A stretch of DNA of 64,000 nucleotides from Sialis fuliginosa (GCA_961205875.1 OY540813.1:25143001-25207000), one strand, 5' to 3'. Positions 1-14,228 are shown, counted from the stretch's first letter. A program made the numbers and translations. The notes: generated by a model from the letters alone, not told the origin.

Positions 1-1507
1 TAACAAAACCTTTCGTAAGCAATATTAAAAACTGCAACATTTATTTCAGTTTTGCTGAACCCGGTGGTTAAATCTGTTGTTCTTTTTTCCAAACGTGTGT
101 CTGACCTATAAAAACCACATGTGCTCCGGTATACAGATACATCTGTACAACGAAAGAATAAAAACACTAAAATTTCCCTTAGAGCTATAAATTATGAACG
201 CATAAGTTAACTATTATATCATCGGAGCGAAATCATAGTAGTAATTTTAACTACAAATTCAGTTTATATGTATCAGCAAAAATATGCTAATATATTACAC
301 GTTAATTCGTTAGGGTTTTGGTCACCGGCCGTTAAAGATATCTGTGAGAACATAAAACACATGTTATTTTATTCATAAACCTGCATTTATTTATTCTGAT
401 GCATGTTCTCTGTAAACTTAATAACTGTTTTATATTTTACTTATAATAAATAACTGTTAGGTATTATCATTTTTTATCTATTATGTATTTTAATGGTCGT
501 ATAAAAATGGGAAGAACAGTTTTTTTCATTTATTTATTAAATACATGATACCGGCTTTAATTTTCACGATACGAGACTATCGCATGTAAAACTCGAGACC
601 AAGGCGAGACTTATCTGAACTCGTCTCGTTTTGTCTCGTGTGCAACAACTCAAAATAACTAATGTGCAAATTAATTTCAATAAAGATATACATTATAATA
701 CAAATATAATTTTATAAGCCGAAGGAGACAAAATAATAAATAAAGATAATCTAAAATCATATTCAAACCTGTTTAAAATACACACAGGAAACGAAAAAAA
801 GGTAACATCGCTATTAATAAACATTTACATAAATTATTGGCATGGATTCGTCTCAAAAACACAGGTTCTATAAAATAACAGTAACAAATAATAATTCTTT
901 AAATGACGAGATATCGATAAGCGAATAGGTAAATATACAAACGTTCTTGTGCCATAGACCACATTTAACACGCCGAGACATTTGCATTTAATTGCTATTG
1001 GACGACAGCCCAGAACTAGAGTGATGTACAAAACTCTGCAGTCATTTGTATTCCACAGCCTACTTGCTTCCACGTAACACGTACGCTAAATATTTGTCGC
1101 GGGTGTGCTTTCCGTATGTACATGTATGTGTGTGCAAAAAAAACGTCTCAATGAACTGATATATGTTGACACTTGACGAACGCGAGCATAAAATTGCAAA
1201 CGAGGTTCATTTTAAAATAAGAACAACACTACATTTGACTACATTGATGTATATTATTTTTAAAACGTTTCAAACATGTTGCAATGTTTATATCTTTAGA
1301 GATGTTTTAATGGCACTGGCAATTAAAATTTTTATCATTTGTCACAGTTGCAGTGCTTGGAGTCTTAGATAATGGGATTCATAACACGCAACATAACATT
1401 GAAGTCAGTGTACTCCGTAAAAATGTGCTCCGTAAAGTCAACAGCGCATCATTCTCATCTTGAAATACTAGGCTTGCCAGTGTTGCTTTTTCGATATTGG
1501 TCCCAGT
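1..1507. other. Gene-empty AT-rich stretch
   Basis: No coding exon with splice support was seen. Around 570-650 there is a cluster of GAGAC/GTCTC words (CTCGTCTCGTTTTGTCTCGT) of the kind repeated at 47.5, 48.1, 51.0 and 59.0 kb, probably from ends of one DNA-transposon family. The small open frames here lack codon-like composition. Confidence 0.4.
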
Positions 1508-1608
1508 CTAAAGGCCTCTATACACGACCCAATCTGCAGTACCGTACTCACACTCTACCTCCCGACAAATCGGCTTCTGCAAATTGGTTGGTGTATAGTG
1601 GCCTTTAG
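1508..1608. mobile_element. Short inverted-repeat element (MITE-like)
   Basis: The ends CTAAAGGCCTCTATACACG and (reverse-complemented right end) CTAAAGGCCACTATACACC form imperfect inverted repeats of about 30 bp around a core of about 40 bp. There is no room for a transposase. No clean target duplication could be assigned, so the superfamily is open. Confidence 0.6.
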
Positions 1609-4600
1609 CCAACTTTCAGATACTGAGCTTCGGTCACCTATTCTTTACCCAAGATTGTTATCATTTGTATCTTGGCCCAGTGTTGGCTAGCATTGGCGCA
1701 AGCCTAGATCAATCGTGGCCCCTTTGTAATTTCCTACATGAGTATTGGGTATGTACGTATCAATTGTTTGGATTTATAAAGTTGATTAATAATAAATGTT
1801 TTATATTGCATTTAAAAACTAGAATTAGAAACTATTTGGAACCATCATCTGTCTTATAAATCAAATACGATTGTAATTTTAAGCATATACGCACGTATAT
1901 TATAAATTCTTAATTAATGGTTTAATCAACTTACCCCCTTGTCCCAAGTTTATCTAAATCAAATCATTTCAATTTTAATTTTGTATTCATTTCTTTTGTT
2001 TAATGTATAAAATTTATTTGCTAATGATGAATTAAACATTAACATATTTTTTTCACAAACAAAAGAATGATAATATTAAAATATACACAAAAAAGTTAAT
2101 GCGTTTCTATTGTAAATCGAATACCTACAAAAAAACAATATGTTCGATATATAATGTACCTAATGTTTTATTGACAGTTCAGATTATGGCAAACTAAAGA
2201 AAGCAATAATTTTAAATCGATGTTCATTTGACTATTTTATTCACAGAGATAGGTATGTATTAAATGTACACCTGAGAATACAATACAATTAAATCAGAAT
2301 TATTAGTTTGTCAATAACAGCAGTTAACAACTACATAACACGAAGTATTATATTTCATGGATGTGCAATAGAAAATATCGTATTTACTTGTAGCCATAAA
2401 TTGCAACAATCATGTTTTGAGACGATGTTTACACTAAAATATTCTGCACTTCGTACGTGTTGTGGTTAGTTATTTCTGTTGTTGCCCATAAAAAACTCAT
2501 TGTTATATATATATGTATGTAGGTATATTACATATGCATGTATTTATGTACATGTATGTATACGATTAATTATAATTAATAAAATAAGCAATTAATTGAT
2601 TGAAAAATACAGATAAAAAACAACATAGTGTAAAAATGAAGACGAATCCTTAAAACATGCTAGAAGAGTTGACGGATGAAAGCATTTTTTTAACTTTAGT
2701 AATTTACTATTTTAAATACGTTAATTGAAACCAGTTTCTAAATCCAATGAAAAAAATTTCAAATTAAAAAATAGTTAATCTTAAGTAAGGAAGAGTGGAG
2801 GTCGCCAAAATCTTACGAACCTCGAATTTTTCAAAAATTAACTAACGGACGCCCCCATATTGAGTTATTGCTTCATCGTCTTATCAAAAGTTAATAGGAG
2901 AAGCTAAAAATTTCAATTGGTCTTTCCGTTTCAAATAAAAACAAACATTTTTCGTTGCGGAATCATTTTTACAAGCATAACTCATGAACCATTGAACGAA
3001 TTTAGTTGAAACTTGATTTATTTGTTGGATATGACTCACTAGTAGATAGTCAAATATAAAACCATCAAAATCAGGTATAAACAAATTATTCCCTTATAAT
3101 TTATTTACCCCCCTTTGCAGAAATTTGCACGACGAAAACAATTTTTTTAAATGTCTCTGTATCTGTCGGGGCAATGGTTTTTTAAATTACTTTTTTTTCA
3201 AATATTTATACGTTATATATTTATATCACAGTAAAGAGAAAAATATATTTTCCAATGTTACCAAAAATATCATACGTAAAAGGTTTCATTAAATTCTATA
3301 AAAACAGTCATGAAGAATAAGAAAACAACTGTCTAAAAATGTGCTTGAATTGTTTCCCATTTAATATTTACTGTCCTAAAACTGATAATATTATAATACA
3401 AATTAATTATCACTGATTAAGAAACATTGCTCTGCAGTTGAAGTATGACATTACTTTTCCCATGTAATGCGTCACTAGTTTTGTAAAATCTAATCGCAAA
3501 TAATTAATTAAATCAATAACAACCGGAAATATTAATTCCGAAGTGTTGTTATTTATGTAAAGAAACGGGTTCGCAATATAAATCAAACCAGATACCATAA
3601 TCTCCTTGCATCATTGCATTTCTGTTACTACGCACAGACGGGTTCCACGGTATTGTAAATCAGGTAGCACAACAATCACGACGTCAAATAAATACATCAC
3701 GCAAGTTCGCGAAAAAACAATCGCATCCGTACAAGTATATTGTTGTATTAAAATAGGATAAAGAATAAATGGAAAAACAAAAAAGTTTACTTTTACAAAA
3801 GTCCTAGTCTGACCCGCGACGATATTTTAATTAAAATTGCCAACTAATATAAGTTAACAAAAAGTTATCTTTGAAACTAATTTTAACAAAAAATTTATTT
3901 GATCCAGTATGTAGCACCATTGAATTCTTTTCATTTCAAATAATTGCAGTTTTTTGGTCATGGAAGCTATCGAAAGTAATTTTTTTTTTTAAATAAGCTT
4001 TCACGAATTTCAGCTTCATGGTATTCCAACTTCAACCCTTACAGCGGGTGAAAATTGCAAAATAAAAACTTAAAATTAAAAACGAACTGGCCCGTGAATA
4101 AGTTATAATATTTTATTCCAACCCTTTATCGAAAGTATTTGCTCACCACTGCTTTACAAATCTTAATAAGTACATACATTGTAAACTAAAATCTCATGCG
4201 CAGCTTCACCCGCGTATATTTCAAAATCGGTGAATACACACTCACCAGCAATGAAGAATGAAGAAAAGGTTTTATGCTTTCTAGCGGTGAAAATCCCATC
4301 AAAATCGGTTCAGAAATAATTTTAAAATCTACATGAACAAGATTAATCCCTAGTTTTATCAAAATCTGTATCAGAATCAAAGACATTGTTCAGCGTCAAT
4401 CATAAATAAAAAGAGAAAGAAAATATTGAGTATCTACATGACGTGAAGTATATTTATTCTGTGGTCCACAATCTTGTTCTTTTTCTTTCTACCGAGAGTT
4501 ATCGTTTTCGGCTGGCTCACTGTCTCTATGTCATACAATCTCTTTGATCAGAACCCAGCATTTGGTAGAGGTATAAAAATATATTAAAATGTATTAAATC

Positions 4601-7600
4601 ACATTCTTAAAATGATTTATCACCAACATGGACTTATTCAAAAGTGAAAAAAATCACAAAATGTTGGTCGAAACATCAAGTGCGGTGCAGGATAAAACCC
4701 TAAAAGCAATTGAGTAACCGCGAAAGTCTACGTTGAAAGATTCATTTCGCTTCAAATATTAACTTCTATAGACATTACAAAAATATTTTTAAAAAACGGC
4801 CAATCTTGACAAGATTTATTAAACACTTTTTAAAAACTAATTAAAACTAACATCCACAATAATATCTACAAAATCAGCATGAATATACGATGTTGTTTTC
4901 ATATAATTGATAAGAAATTTAATAATTAGTATAAAACGAGTTTTCTAACTGTCCTCACACTACATACAAATGTATCTATTAACCGCTAGGATACATTTTC
5001 CTGTAAACGTACAATTTATAATAGCAGTTATTATTGAAACCGCATGGGAAGTGGGCATTAGCAAGCGTGCGAAAAATGTAATACAAACTGTTTATAAATT
5101 AGATAAATATTTTAAAATAATTTACTCTAATTCAGGGCTAGCCACGACTATAAATGGACCCCGTCTATAAATGGGACCCCAGAAAAAGAAAAAAAATGGA
5201 AACATAAATATTAACAATATTTTTGAAAGCTGGGAGTTGCATTTAGTGTTGTTGGATTAATGGATTCTATTATTATTTTCATTATTGCTTTTCTTAATGC
5301 ATCTGCAATCTGTCAGTTTTACTTGAGTACTTTTTTTAATTCGCTACCATATAAAATATCAATAACTAAAAAATATCACCCTTGCTTATATTTTTTAGGA
5401 ATTTTATCGAAAAATTTCAATTTTAATAAAATTCCTAACATCAATTTTTATTGTCATAAAATAACAAAAACCTACGACTCAAAAAACTACTTACACCCGG
5501 GTCTCTTTTATGGTCCATGTAGTTGTATAGAAATATTATTTAAGAATAACATAACAGTTTAAAAGCAGATATTGTAACTACCGAGTTAAGCTACTATAGG
5601 TATACTGTCAAACATATATCCAAAATACATATCTATTACATGAAAAATAGTTTGATTTTCACAACAAATATTATCTACAATATAAATTATGTATAAACCA
5701 CATTTTTTCGTTAATAAATACCATTAATTCGTTAAAAGAAAAACAAAAATATAATGTTACCTTAGTCCCTAGTAAAATAAATTATAAGGAATTTATAAAG
5801 CTAATTCAATTGACACATTGAAAGATTTTACATTTAGATTACCGTTGTAGATGAACGGTTACTTTATATTTAAAAAAAACAAAACAGATTTGTTACGTTG
5901 AAAATATAGTTGAATTTAAATCAACAGTTAAATTAGCAAATTGCTTGATTGCAAAATATACGTTCATAAAAAAACATTTCATATTTGACTGCATCTATTC
6001 TTCTGTCAAGTGAAAAACAATTAGAATACTAGTCCAAAAATAAGGTTAAAATAACTCGTAAAAAAGCACGTTCTAAATAGGAACAAATCATTTATAGATT
6101 TCAAAAATTCCTTTCGGTTTCTTAATAATTTCTGTCTTCAAATTCCGCGATTGAATACTAAAATAAAATAATAATAATAATAGCGGAATTCTTATCATTT
6201 GGAGACTTGGAGTAAATAGAAATTACACAAATCAACAATTTCCGGAATTCTATTATAAAATATACCGTTTCAAACAGCAAATTATTTTTCTTGGAAAAGT
6301 TATAACTGTTTTAATACCAAATCAATTTACTTCACATTTTGTACTTGTGTAAATAACTGACATACATTTCAATTATTTATTTTCTATCAAGTTCTGAAAT
6401 TAAGTATATCAATCTGTTCGACTGGTTTAGAGTTAGTTATTTTTAACTTTGTAAAGTTTGAGGCAGGGGTTATTTTAAGAAATATTTTCAACTGCAAATA
6501 TTAAATAATATATATATTTTTATTGCGTTTTTGTTCTACACTTTGTATAGGTATTTCTCTCTTTTACAAATTATTTTTTCTTTCTACTTGCAATTTTTCA
6601 ACTACACAAATTAGTTTTTACAACTGCAGTTTTCATTTTTGGAACTGCAGAAAAAAGCTACAACTACACACTAAAATAATCTCTGGTTTGAGAGAAGAGG
6701 GGTGATTATCGGATAAGATCAATACATACATTTGATATCTGTATTATTATAATTATATATTAGTTAATAAAAAAAATACACCAATTTGCGGTACAGCATT
6801 GGCATTGCATTTTTTACAAGACACCATCGATTTCCACCCCGGGTGTCACCTCCCCCCACTCCTAGTGACGCCACTGCCAAGAGCCTCTTTATAACATTTG
6901 CTACAGACCCCGCGCTGGCTTAATCCGGCACTGTAGGACCGTAAGTAAAAATCTAGCATAAAAAACTAACCTTAAAATCAAATAATTTTGTACATTACAG
7001 TCAATTTAATATTACATATTTTCTATAATAAAAGAAGAGACAATATACGTGATTCTACGTTATTTGTTACGGTATAGTTAAATTGCTGCTGAGCTCCTTC
7101 TTTTATTCAATTTAATAACAATTGCAGAAAGGTACAAAAACTGAAAAATGAGACCAGAAAATAAAATACGTATTTTTTAACAAAAAAAGTTTTGCACGTT
7201 AACATAATAATATCTATTGTAAATACATACGATACGACAAGTTCATATTAGCAATATTTGAGATAAAAGCCTCGTGTTGACCCCTTTTCCCTACAAAACA
7301 ACACAAATAGACTATAGTATAGAATTAACGGTAAAACGGTTGTCTAGAAGCACAGCAAATATTCAAATACTCCAATCGGCCCAAACTGTACAAAACTGTG
7401 AACTAATTTTACTACACCATTGTGTACGCGGACGGTGTACGTAACGTCTCATTACAGATGCTGGCCATCAATTGCGTGACAGGCAAAACCAGTAATTATA
7501 CAATTATCTGTGTACTATTGGATGATTTTATTTTGAAAACAGGTTGTGCTGTCGAACACGATTTGCTGGTGGTGCTATTTATAGAACTAAAGAACCAGTT

Positions 7601-8794
7601 ACGTTAAACTTATATGTGCATAGATAGATAGCACAACCATCATTTCGATCGCGTAACTTGGTTAGTGCCCCCAACATTCAAAATATTATCTTCTAACATT
7701 TGTCTTCAGATCACTTGGTTAGGGCTCGAATATTCCAAATCTTATTAAAAAATAAATCATCAATTTACAGGCTGATTTCAAACTGGCGTGCCAAACTTTA
7801 ACAGTGAATCGACAGCCCAAAATTAGTTTTTTATTTAATATCTTGAGAAGAAATGTGAAAAAGTTATGAAATTTGATAATCGGTTTATGGAGCCAGTAGG
7901 CCCGTCGATTTTTATCTGATTTTTTTTTATTCTCGAATTGGGCAGTAATATAAAATTATATGATAGGTACAAAATACAAAGGATTACAAAATTTCACTTA
8001 TTATGGATGCTTCAAGTTACACGAAATAAACTTATATTCTTGTTCTATGATTAAAATAAGAAAAAAAAGTTTATGTAAATGAACCTTCATAAATGCATCC
8101 GAATCTACAAATAGCCGATTTAATTTCGTCAATTTATTCACTGCTTAATCCATTTGAGTAATAGCAAAATTATATTTACTCTAAAGCATTTATAAGATTG
8201 TAAGGAACACAACACAGAGGGTACTAGCACCGGATTTTTTTTAACGGTCGCCATTTTTTAATCCGTAAAGTAATATTGCTTAGTAACGAACATAACCGAG
8301 ATAATTATAAGATCGATTTGTCAACCAAGTTTCAAAAAGATCGGAAGAAAATCTAAGAGGCTAATAAATCTATAATCTCTAATAAATTATTCTTCATAAT
8401 GAGATTTTTGATGATACTGAAGAACATCTAAATAAGTAAACAGGATTACCAGAGTCCATATTTCAATATTATATATAGTACCTACAACAATTTGCAGTAA
8501 AGCACCGGAATGCAGCTTTATTATTAATATACACATATCGCAGGTTAATAAATCTCATATGACAGTACGTTATTAAATTAAAAGACGCAGTATATCTTCA
8601 ATATCAACAATATTTCCGTGAAAAATCTACACATTTCTTAATAATTTTGTTTTAATAAATCATACAAGTTTCAAACCACACGCAATTTATAAATACATGT
8701 AAATGTGTAAGTGTTAAAGAAATTAAAAATATCTAATTACTGCCATTTTTCAAATTTTAATACAAAACCTTTCAATTATGAAACCACTTTTAAG
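1609..8794. other. Gene-empty stretch with decayed interspersed repeats
   Basis: No supported gene. 2770-3130 is a copy of the dispersed family that also occurs at 26.5, 38.9 and 57.2 kb (the 'CATAACTCATGAACCATTGA' segment). 4010-4390 carries an RTE/Helitron-like 3' module on the minus strand (CGCGGGTGAAGCTGCGC reading leftward from about 4213). 6780-6960 includes a segment whose minus strand starts CAGTGGCGTCACTAGGAG, resembling a hAT-type terminus. The rest is A/T-rich intron- or intergenic-like sequence. Confidence 0.4.
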
Positions 8795-8975
8795 CCTTGG
8801 CACTTTACAGAAACGGTCTCCGTCACCGCTTCGACTTTGTAAATCTGTTATATGCGATTCAATACAAGTGGCATGTTAGCTACGTCGAAACGGCGCTGCG
8901 TTTTGAGACAGCTAACATGTAATAGATTTGCAAGGTCAAAACGGTGACGGAGATCGTTTCTGTAAAGTGCCAAGG
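8795..8975. mobile_element. 181-bp palindromic MITE with 6-bp target duplication
   Basis: The left end CCTTGGCACTTTACAGAAAC and the right end, reverse-complemented, form arms of about 55 bp covering the segments around GTCTCCGTCACCG and CGGTGACGGAGAT. A second short inverted pair, CATGTTAGCT and AGCTAACATG, lies inside. The element is bracketed by TTTAAG at 8789-8794 and 8976-8981. Because the duplication contains TTAA, a piggyBac-type origin with one degraded terminal base is an alternative reading. Non-autonomous: no open frame of note. Confidence 0.75.
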
Positions 8976-10686
8976 TTTAAGCATTTCCGAAACACAAAAA
9001 TGCAGAGATTTGTTTTTCATACATCAAAAATATTTGTCCACAATTTTATTTTGTCAAAAATTTTAAAACTGAAAGATAACACAGTCAAACAAATATAGTT
9101 ATAGAACTTTATCCGGAGACCAAAATAGCATCTTATCCAATTCATTTTGATTCAGCGCCTCAAATACATAAAAATACAATAGTCTCAAAAAAAATTCTTA
9201 ACCTATTTTTGTGTGACTGTGTAATCTTTCGAAGGTGGGTGCATAGGATTAAGATAGAATCTGTTGGTACAGTTGGAAAGAGTATAGTTTCAATTTCATA
9301 ATGCTTTTTTAGATTTAATTCCCATTTTTGCAGAGCTCTATTTGAAGAAGAAAAAAATCTAAAAAATTTTTTATGTATACAAAATAATGTATCTATATTA
9401 AAAAACTTTAAAATTCGAAAGAAATCACATTCAAAAATATTATTTAAATATTTCTACCGTCCCCATGATAAATCTTCAGTTGCGTCACTGTATTCAGTAG
9501 TAGACAGACAGAAGGACGAACATTGCGAAGGACCGGTTTGTTTTTTAACAAACTACAAGGAACGTCAGTGTGTTTAATAACACATACAAGACTTGTATAT
9601 ATACATATCACCTACCGGTAAGGGCCCCTCTCTCCATAATCACAATTATATTTAATTATTATTTAAAACAGCAGCAGGTGTATTACGTGTACACACATAT
9701 ATTTAGATTTATTTATTTATTTAATATTAATAGTTTTCTAGCACATTGTAACATTTCTGCAAAAAGGAATTTAGAAAATTACTTTATGAATACGTGTTAT
9801 TTACATAACAGTGTAAGTATTATTTTATAGCCATGAACTTGGAAAGATAAAAAATCCATTTTATAGAAATTATTTTTATAGACTGCCCCATACAGAAATC
9901 TCCGAAACATTGAACCTGGTAAACAAATTAGGGGGATGATTGTCTTTATTTATGCAGTTCGGTAATATAAGAACAGAGCCGTACAGTGGGCTCCCGAAGG
10001 TTATTGTTATGTTCTATAGTAGGTAAATTAGGGAACTGCGTAAGGTTCTATGGTAAGACGGAGAAGAGCTTAGATTAGGAAATACTATGGATACATAACA
10101 ACCAATGCTAGACCGTATATGAAAGTGTTACCAAAATTTGTAGGCGGCCATCTTTTTTTAATTATCAAAATTGCATATTATCTTAGAGGCGTCAGTTGAA
10201 AATTTATAATATGCAAATATGCTTTAAATTACATTACAAAATTTAGTATGTATGAGAGATGATAGTTTCAAATATACGTTTCTCTGTTAATCAATTATCA
10301 CTGAAATCCTTTAAAGACAATATAAAACATTTATTATTAATTAATTTTATAATTCAAAACAATTGATATTTATTTTAAAATCTCAATGATACGCCAATGA
10401 TTCGTGGAGCGATTTTTCGTGGTGCGATATGGTAACAACGCTAGGTAATGTGTTATTTGTCCTTTATCTTTCCTTGTCTAAGGAGTAGAGGATGAGCTCT
10501 GGCAGATAGTTAACAATGTTTTTTGGATAGGGAAGAGAACACAATTATTATTTTATGGTAACCTAACCCAACATTTATATAAATAATTTTACTATTACAT
10601 AGCAATTTTTTTATCGATAAAAAATAACGTAATTCATGTAGTACTATAGTATTTAATATTGAATCTGGCAGATTTAACCCATTATT
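8976..10686. other. Gene-empty AT-rich stretch
   Basis: No exon with splice support, no RNA gene and no clear complete repeat was recognised. The small open frame at 9570-9830 has AT-driven composition and no recognisable motif. Confidence 0.35.
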
Positions 10687-11590
10687 ACTTTCTTATACCT
10701 ATGTAGGTATATGAAATGTACATAAAAGTATTGTTAAGCAGATTATTTCGAAATGGAATTATCCATTTTGACCTTCCCTGAATCCATTCTGACTATTTTC
10801 GCCATGTCTATGTGTCTGACTGTAGACGCTGTATTCAAATACGACAAATCGTAGAAGGGTGAAATCTTATATTTAAGATTTTTTTTTTGTAGGAAGACAA
10901 CCTCCTATTTTTGAAAACGATATTTCAATCGGATACGGATGTTTACTGAGGTCGATTTTTGAATTTTTCGAATTACTTTGAAACAGTGCGAATTAGAGAA
11001 AAACGGCCAAGTTAAAAATTGTAGGTAATATTATTATCTATAATTTATGTTCTATTCATTTTTCGAAAAAACAAATTTTTGAAGAAAAAAATTAAATTAT
11101 AATTTAAATGGTTCATAACAGAGAAGAAATATCTACCATGAGTGTCATAGGCCTATCTTTTGTCGGTGTTTACCATATGTACAATTGGACTTTTTTATAC
11201 GTATTATTCAAGAGTAAACAATGTGGGTGATTCTAATTAATTATATAAAAAAAATATTTCTGGCTAAATCATGAATATTGGGAAAAAATGTATGGGGCAT
11301 AAATTATAGATAATAATATACTCGACAATTATTGTTTAAAATATTGTTTTCTTATTTTGAAAATTCAAAAATTGATAAAAGTAAACATCCGTTTTCGGCT
11401 TAGTAATAACGTTTACAAAAATTCATTTACAAGATGTAATGAATATTATTATCTATAATTTATGTCTCACTCATTTTATTCTATCTTTTATTAGTTCGTC
11501 AGCAATAAGTTTTAATAAAATAAGAATCACGTGCACTGTTCACTGTATTACGTATAAAACAAAAATACCTGTGACTCCCATCGAAGATAC
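10687..11590 (+). repeat. Dispersed palindromic repeat family 1, copy 1
   Basis: Starts with a TTTCTTATACC-like end and contains the family words TTTTGACCTTCCCTGAATCC, ATACGACAAATCGTAGAAGG and GGATACGGATGTTTACT. Internal segments recur in reverse: ATTATTATCTATAATTTATG at about 11.03 and 11.44 kb, and ATAAATTATAGATAATAAT at about 11.30 kb. The copy is therefore partly foldback. Other copies are at 39362-40139 (+) and 51165-51687 (-). No coding capacity was seen. Confidence 0.7.
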
Positions 11591-12411
11591 TTTTTCTATT
11601 TTAGGTCAAAAATCGATCTGATGTAACTGGTATATTAGCGATGATTTCTAATAATTTCAAGTACATATATACCATATCAATATTTTTATATTTAATGTAA
11701 TTGTAGCTCATTTCTTCATCAATATGATAGTAACTGATTAATTTGTGCATTCCCTTGTAGGTAAAAGATATTTGCAATATCAACAAAATCTTGCTTGTCG
11801 CATACCTATATTTAATCATGTTTATAAACATGCAATTGTAGTCCAGAGTACTTATCTTTTATGTCATTATTTTCAAACAAATCGATATATCATTCAACCA
11901 ATAGAAAAAAAATACAAATATACACGGCACGAAATATCCATTTCCAGATGGCATACACATATATCCACGTTCACACCTTTTCTTGCTCGATCATTAGCTA
12001 GTACAGTTTTTACACGGAGGGTACAATCAGACCCGGATTAAGCAGAACAGTAGACAAATTATAGGGTATAAATGTATGGAAAATGTCATCATTGGATACA
12101 AATTTATTTCCCGGTCGCATATAAAAGCAAACCAAAATCTTTTTATGAGGTACGTAGGTTGCTTACCAATGTAAGCAAATCCTATTTAAAACCAGAAAAA
12201 AAATTATTTTTATTATATTTAAACCTCAAACATTTATTATTGCTGAATATTCCAATATTTACTTCCATATTTTTGTTCAAAAGGTTTGCCTCTTAGAATT
12301 AGTTTAAGCTATATGATAACTGATTTACGGAAGACCCGTATTAAGAAAAATTTACAATTAATATTTTCTAAAAAAAAATCACTGACAGTCGATTAATTGA
12401 TGATGCAGTAG

Positions 12412-12802
12412 CAGGGCTTCGAACCGGAACTGAACCGAAAACCGGAAAACCCGTTATTTTTTGCCAGAACGAAAACCGGAACAGAACCGAAATAAAAATA
12501 TCAGTTTTTACGATTCAGTACATTTTAAAATACGCGCGCGCGTTAACATGATCGTATTTGCCACTTCAATTGTCGTTCAGACTATCATACAAGTACCATA
12601 AAATATTCTCAATTATGGTAAAAAAAATTTTTTTAATACAAATAATTTTTTTAATTAATCACTCGGAGCTGAACCAAAAACCGAAAAAACCGGAAAAACC
12701 GTTATTTTTTGAGGAACGAAAACCGGAATGGAACCAAAATATTTTTTTTTACTCGAACCGGAACGAAAACCGAAACGAAAAAAATAACGGTTCGAAGCCC
12801 TG
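12412..12802. mobile_element. Non-autonomous hAT element with 8-bp target duplication
   Basis: Terminal inverted repeats CAGGGCTTCGAACCG / CGGTTCGAAGCCCTG are flanked by a perfect 8-bp direct repeat, TGCAGTAG (12404-12411 and 12803-12810). An 8-bp duplication and CAGGG ends are the classical signature of the hAT superfamily. The 391-bp interior has no transposase. It is packed with GAACCGG/AAAACCGGAA words on both flanks of an AT-rich centre, probably subterminal transposase-binding repeats or their amplified remains. The open frame crossing it (12558-12878) simply translates these repeats. Confidence 0.87.
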
Positions 12803-13204
12803 TGCAGTAGTGATAATGGTACTAAACAATTTCCAAATATACGTGGATGAAGCCGTGAGATTAATTTGTGGGCCCTAAGGTTGAATCCCTCCCATTCTCA
12901 TTGTAAATACTGACCTGGATAGACACACACCTCTTCAGTTATTATTTGTAATCTCAGCGTTATCACACAAATTAGACGATGATGGCCGATGGTACGTGAG
13001 CTAATGGTAATTCTCACCTCATTCCCGTTGGTGTTTTTTGCTCGCGCTGAGGGTTTATTAGATCGTAATAACGTGGGATCGCAGTATGAGTTTTTCAAAA
13101 GACATGAAATCTTGTTTATGGTGTGTGAGCTGTAGTATTTAATGTTATAATTCACACTGTGTTGACTTCACTGTATGAAATATGCCGAGATTACAATTAA
13201 ATTA

Positions 13205-13235
13205 ATACATGTTATGATTAAATCATAACATGTAT
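13205..13235. repeat. Perfect 15-bp-arm hairpin
   Basis: ATACATGTTATGATT and AATCATAACATGTAT are separated by one base. No T-run or gene end makes it a terminator. It is more likely a remnant of a palindromic element or chance in AT-rich DNA. Confidence 0.5.
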
Positions 13236-14228
13236 AGTGATCATTTATTAATAATATATTAATTTGTATTTTAATGTACAAGCAACTAGTTATTTTATAT
13301 CGTTTAAATAAAATGACTGGGGCGTTTTCAATTTTGATTTTTCTGCTAATTTTCTAACAACTTAAAATTCCCAAAAACAAACGAAATGGCAGCTAAAAAG
13401 TTGAAGAAAATAATGAAAAATGTATTTTATAATGAAATTTTTCCGGAAAAAATTTTTCTTACTTTCATACAAAATAAATTATATCTTCAGAATGCTTAGT
13501 CCGATCATCTAAATTTTAAGGAAACATTTATCACAATTTTATACATAGCTATTTTGTTAAGTAGAATCATTGCATTGGTTAAAATAAATTATTTTTAAAA
13601 CGGCTGAAGATTCTACTTGAGAAGATATTTAATATACATTCCGAATAATTTTTTTCTTCTAATACATACCTTTAAAAAACTCTATTAAATTCAGGAAATG
13701 TGCAATCGTTAAGCTTTAAAGATATTTCGATTAGAAGAAAAAAATCTTTAAAAACATAAATTTACGATACACAGAAGTTATTAACAAAATAATATTTCAT
13801 TTAAGTTCCAAGAAAAGAGAAATCTACATCCATTAAAGGAAAAAAATTACAGTAGTATATTCTAAGAGCCCTATGTAAACATAAGTGAGTACATACAGGT
13901 ATCCATCGTACGTCATCTCTGACGACCAAGACTCGTAAATCGGGAGCGCGGTCCGCATAAATATCACCACCGAGATGATGTGTCTTGTACAACAACACCT
14001 GCTTGTGTCGCCACTGCCGACACGGCAACAAAGTACCAACACAGGTATATGTCAACGTCTAGTACACATACACACACATCGTAAAAACTACATGCACCAT
14101 GTCAGTAGTAAAAGATAAAGACTTTCTTTTGTTTATTGCGAAAATATAAGTAAATCATCAATAATAAATATACCGAGTGTAGAATTTAAATAATGTATTC
14201 AATGTTATTTCAAATATGTACATACATA

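Noticed and set aside
5260..5562. 100-codon plus-strand frame starting MDSIIIFIIAFLNAS
   Set aside because: Hydrophobic and low-complexity from AT-rich DNA. No gene context or family resemblance.
12558..12878. 106-codon frame rich in KPEKPE/NRNENRNEK
   Set aside because: It reads through the GAACCGG-type word array of the hAT element.
13205..13235. Hairpin as a transcription terminator
   Set aside because: Eukaryotic context, no T-run and no adjacent gene end.
13801..14055. Less AT-rich block with two overlapping minus-strand frames (GGDIYADRAPDLRVLVVRDD)
   Set aside because: Considered as a possible SMG6 PIN exon, but the acidic residues and hydrophobic pattern do not fit and no splice pair was convincing.
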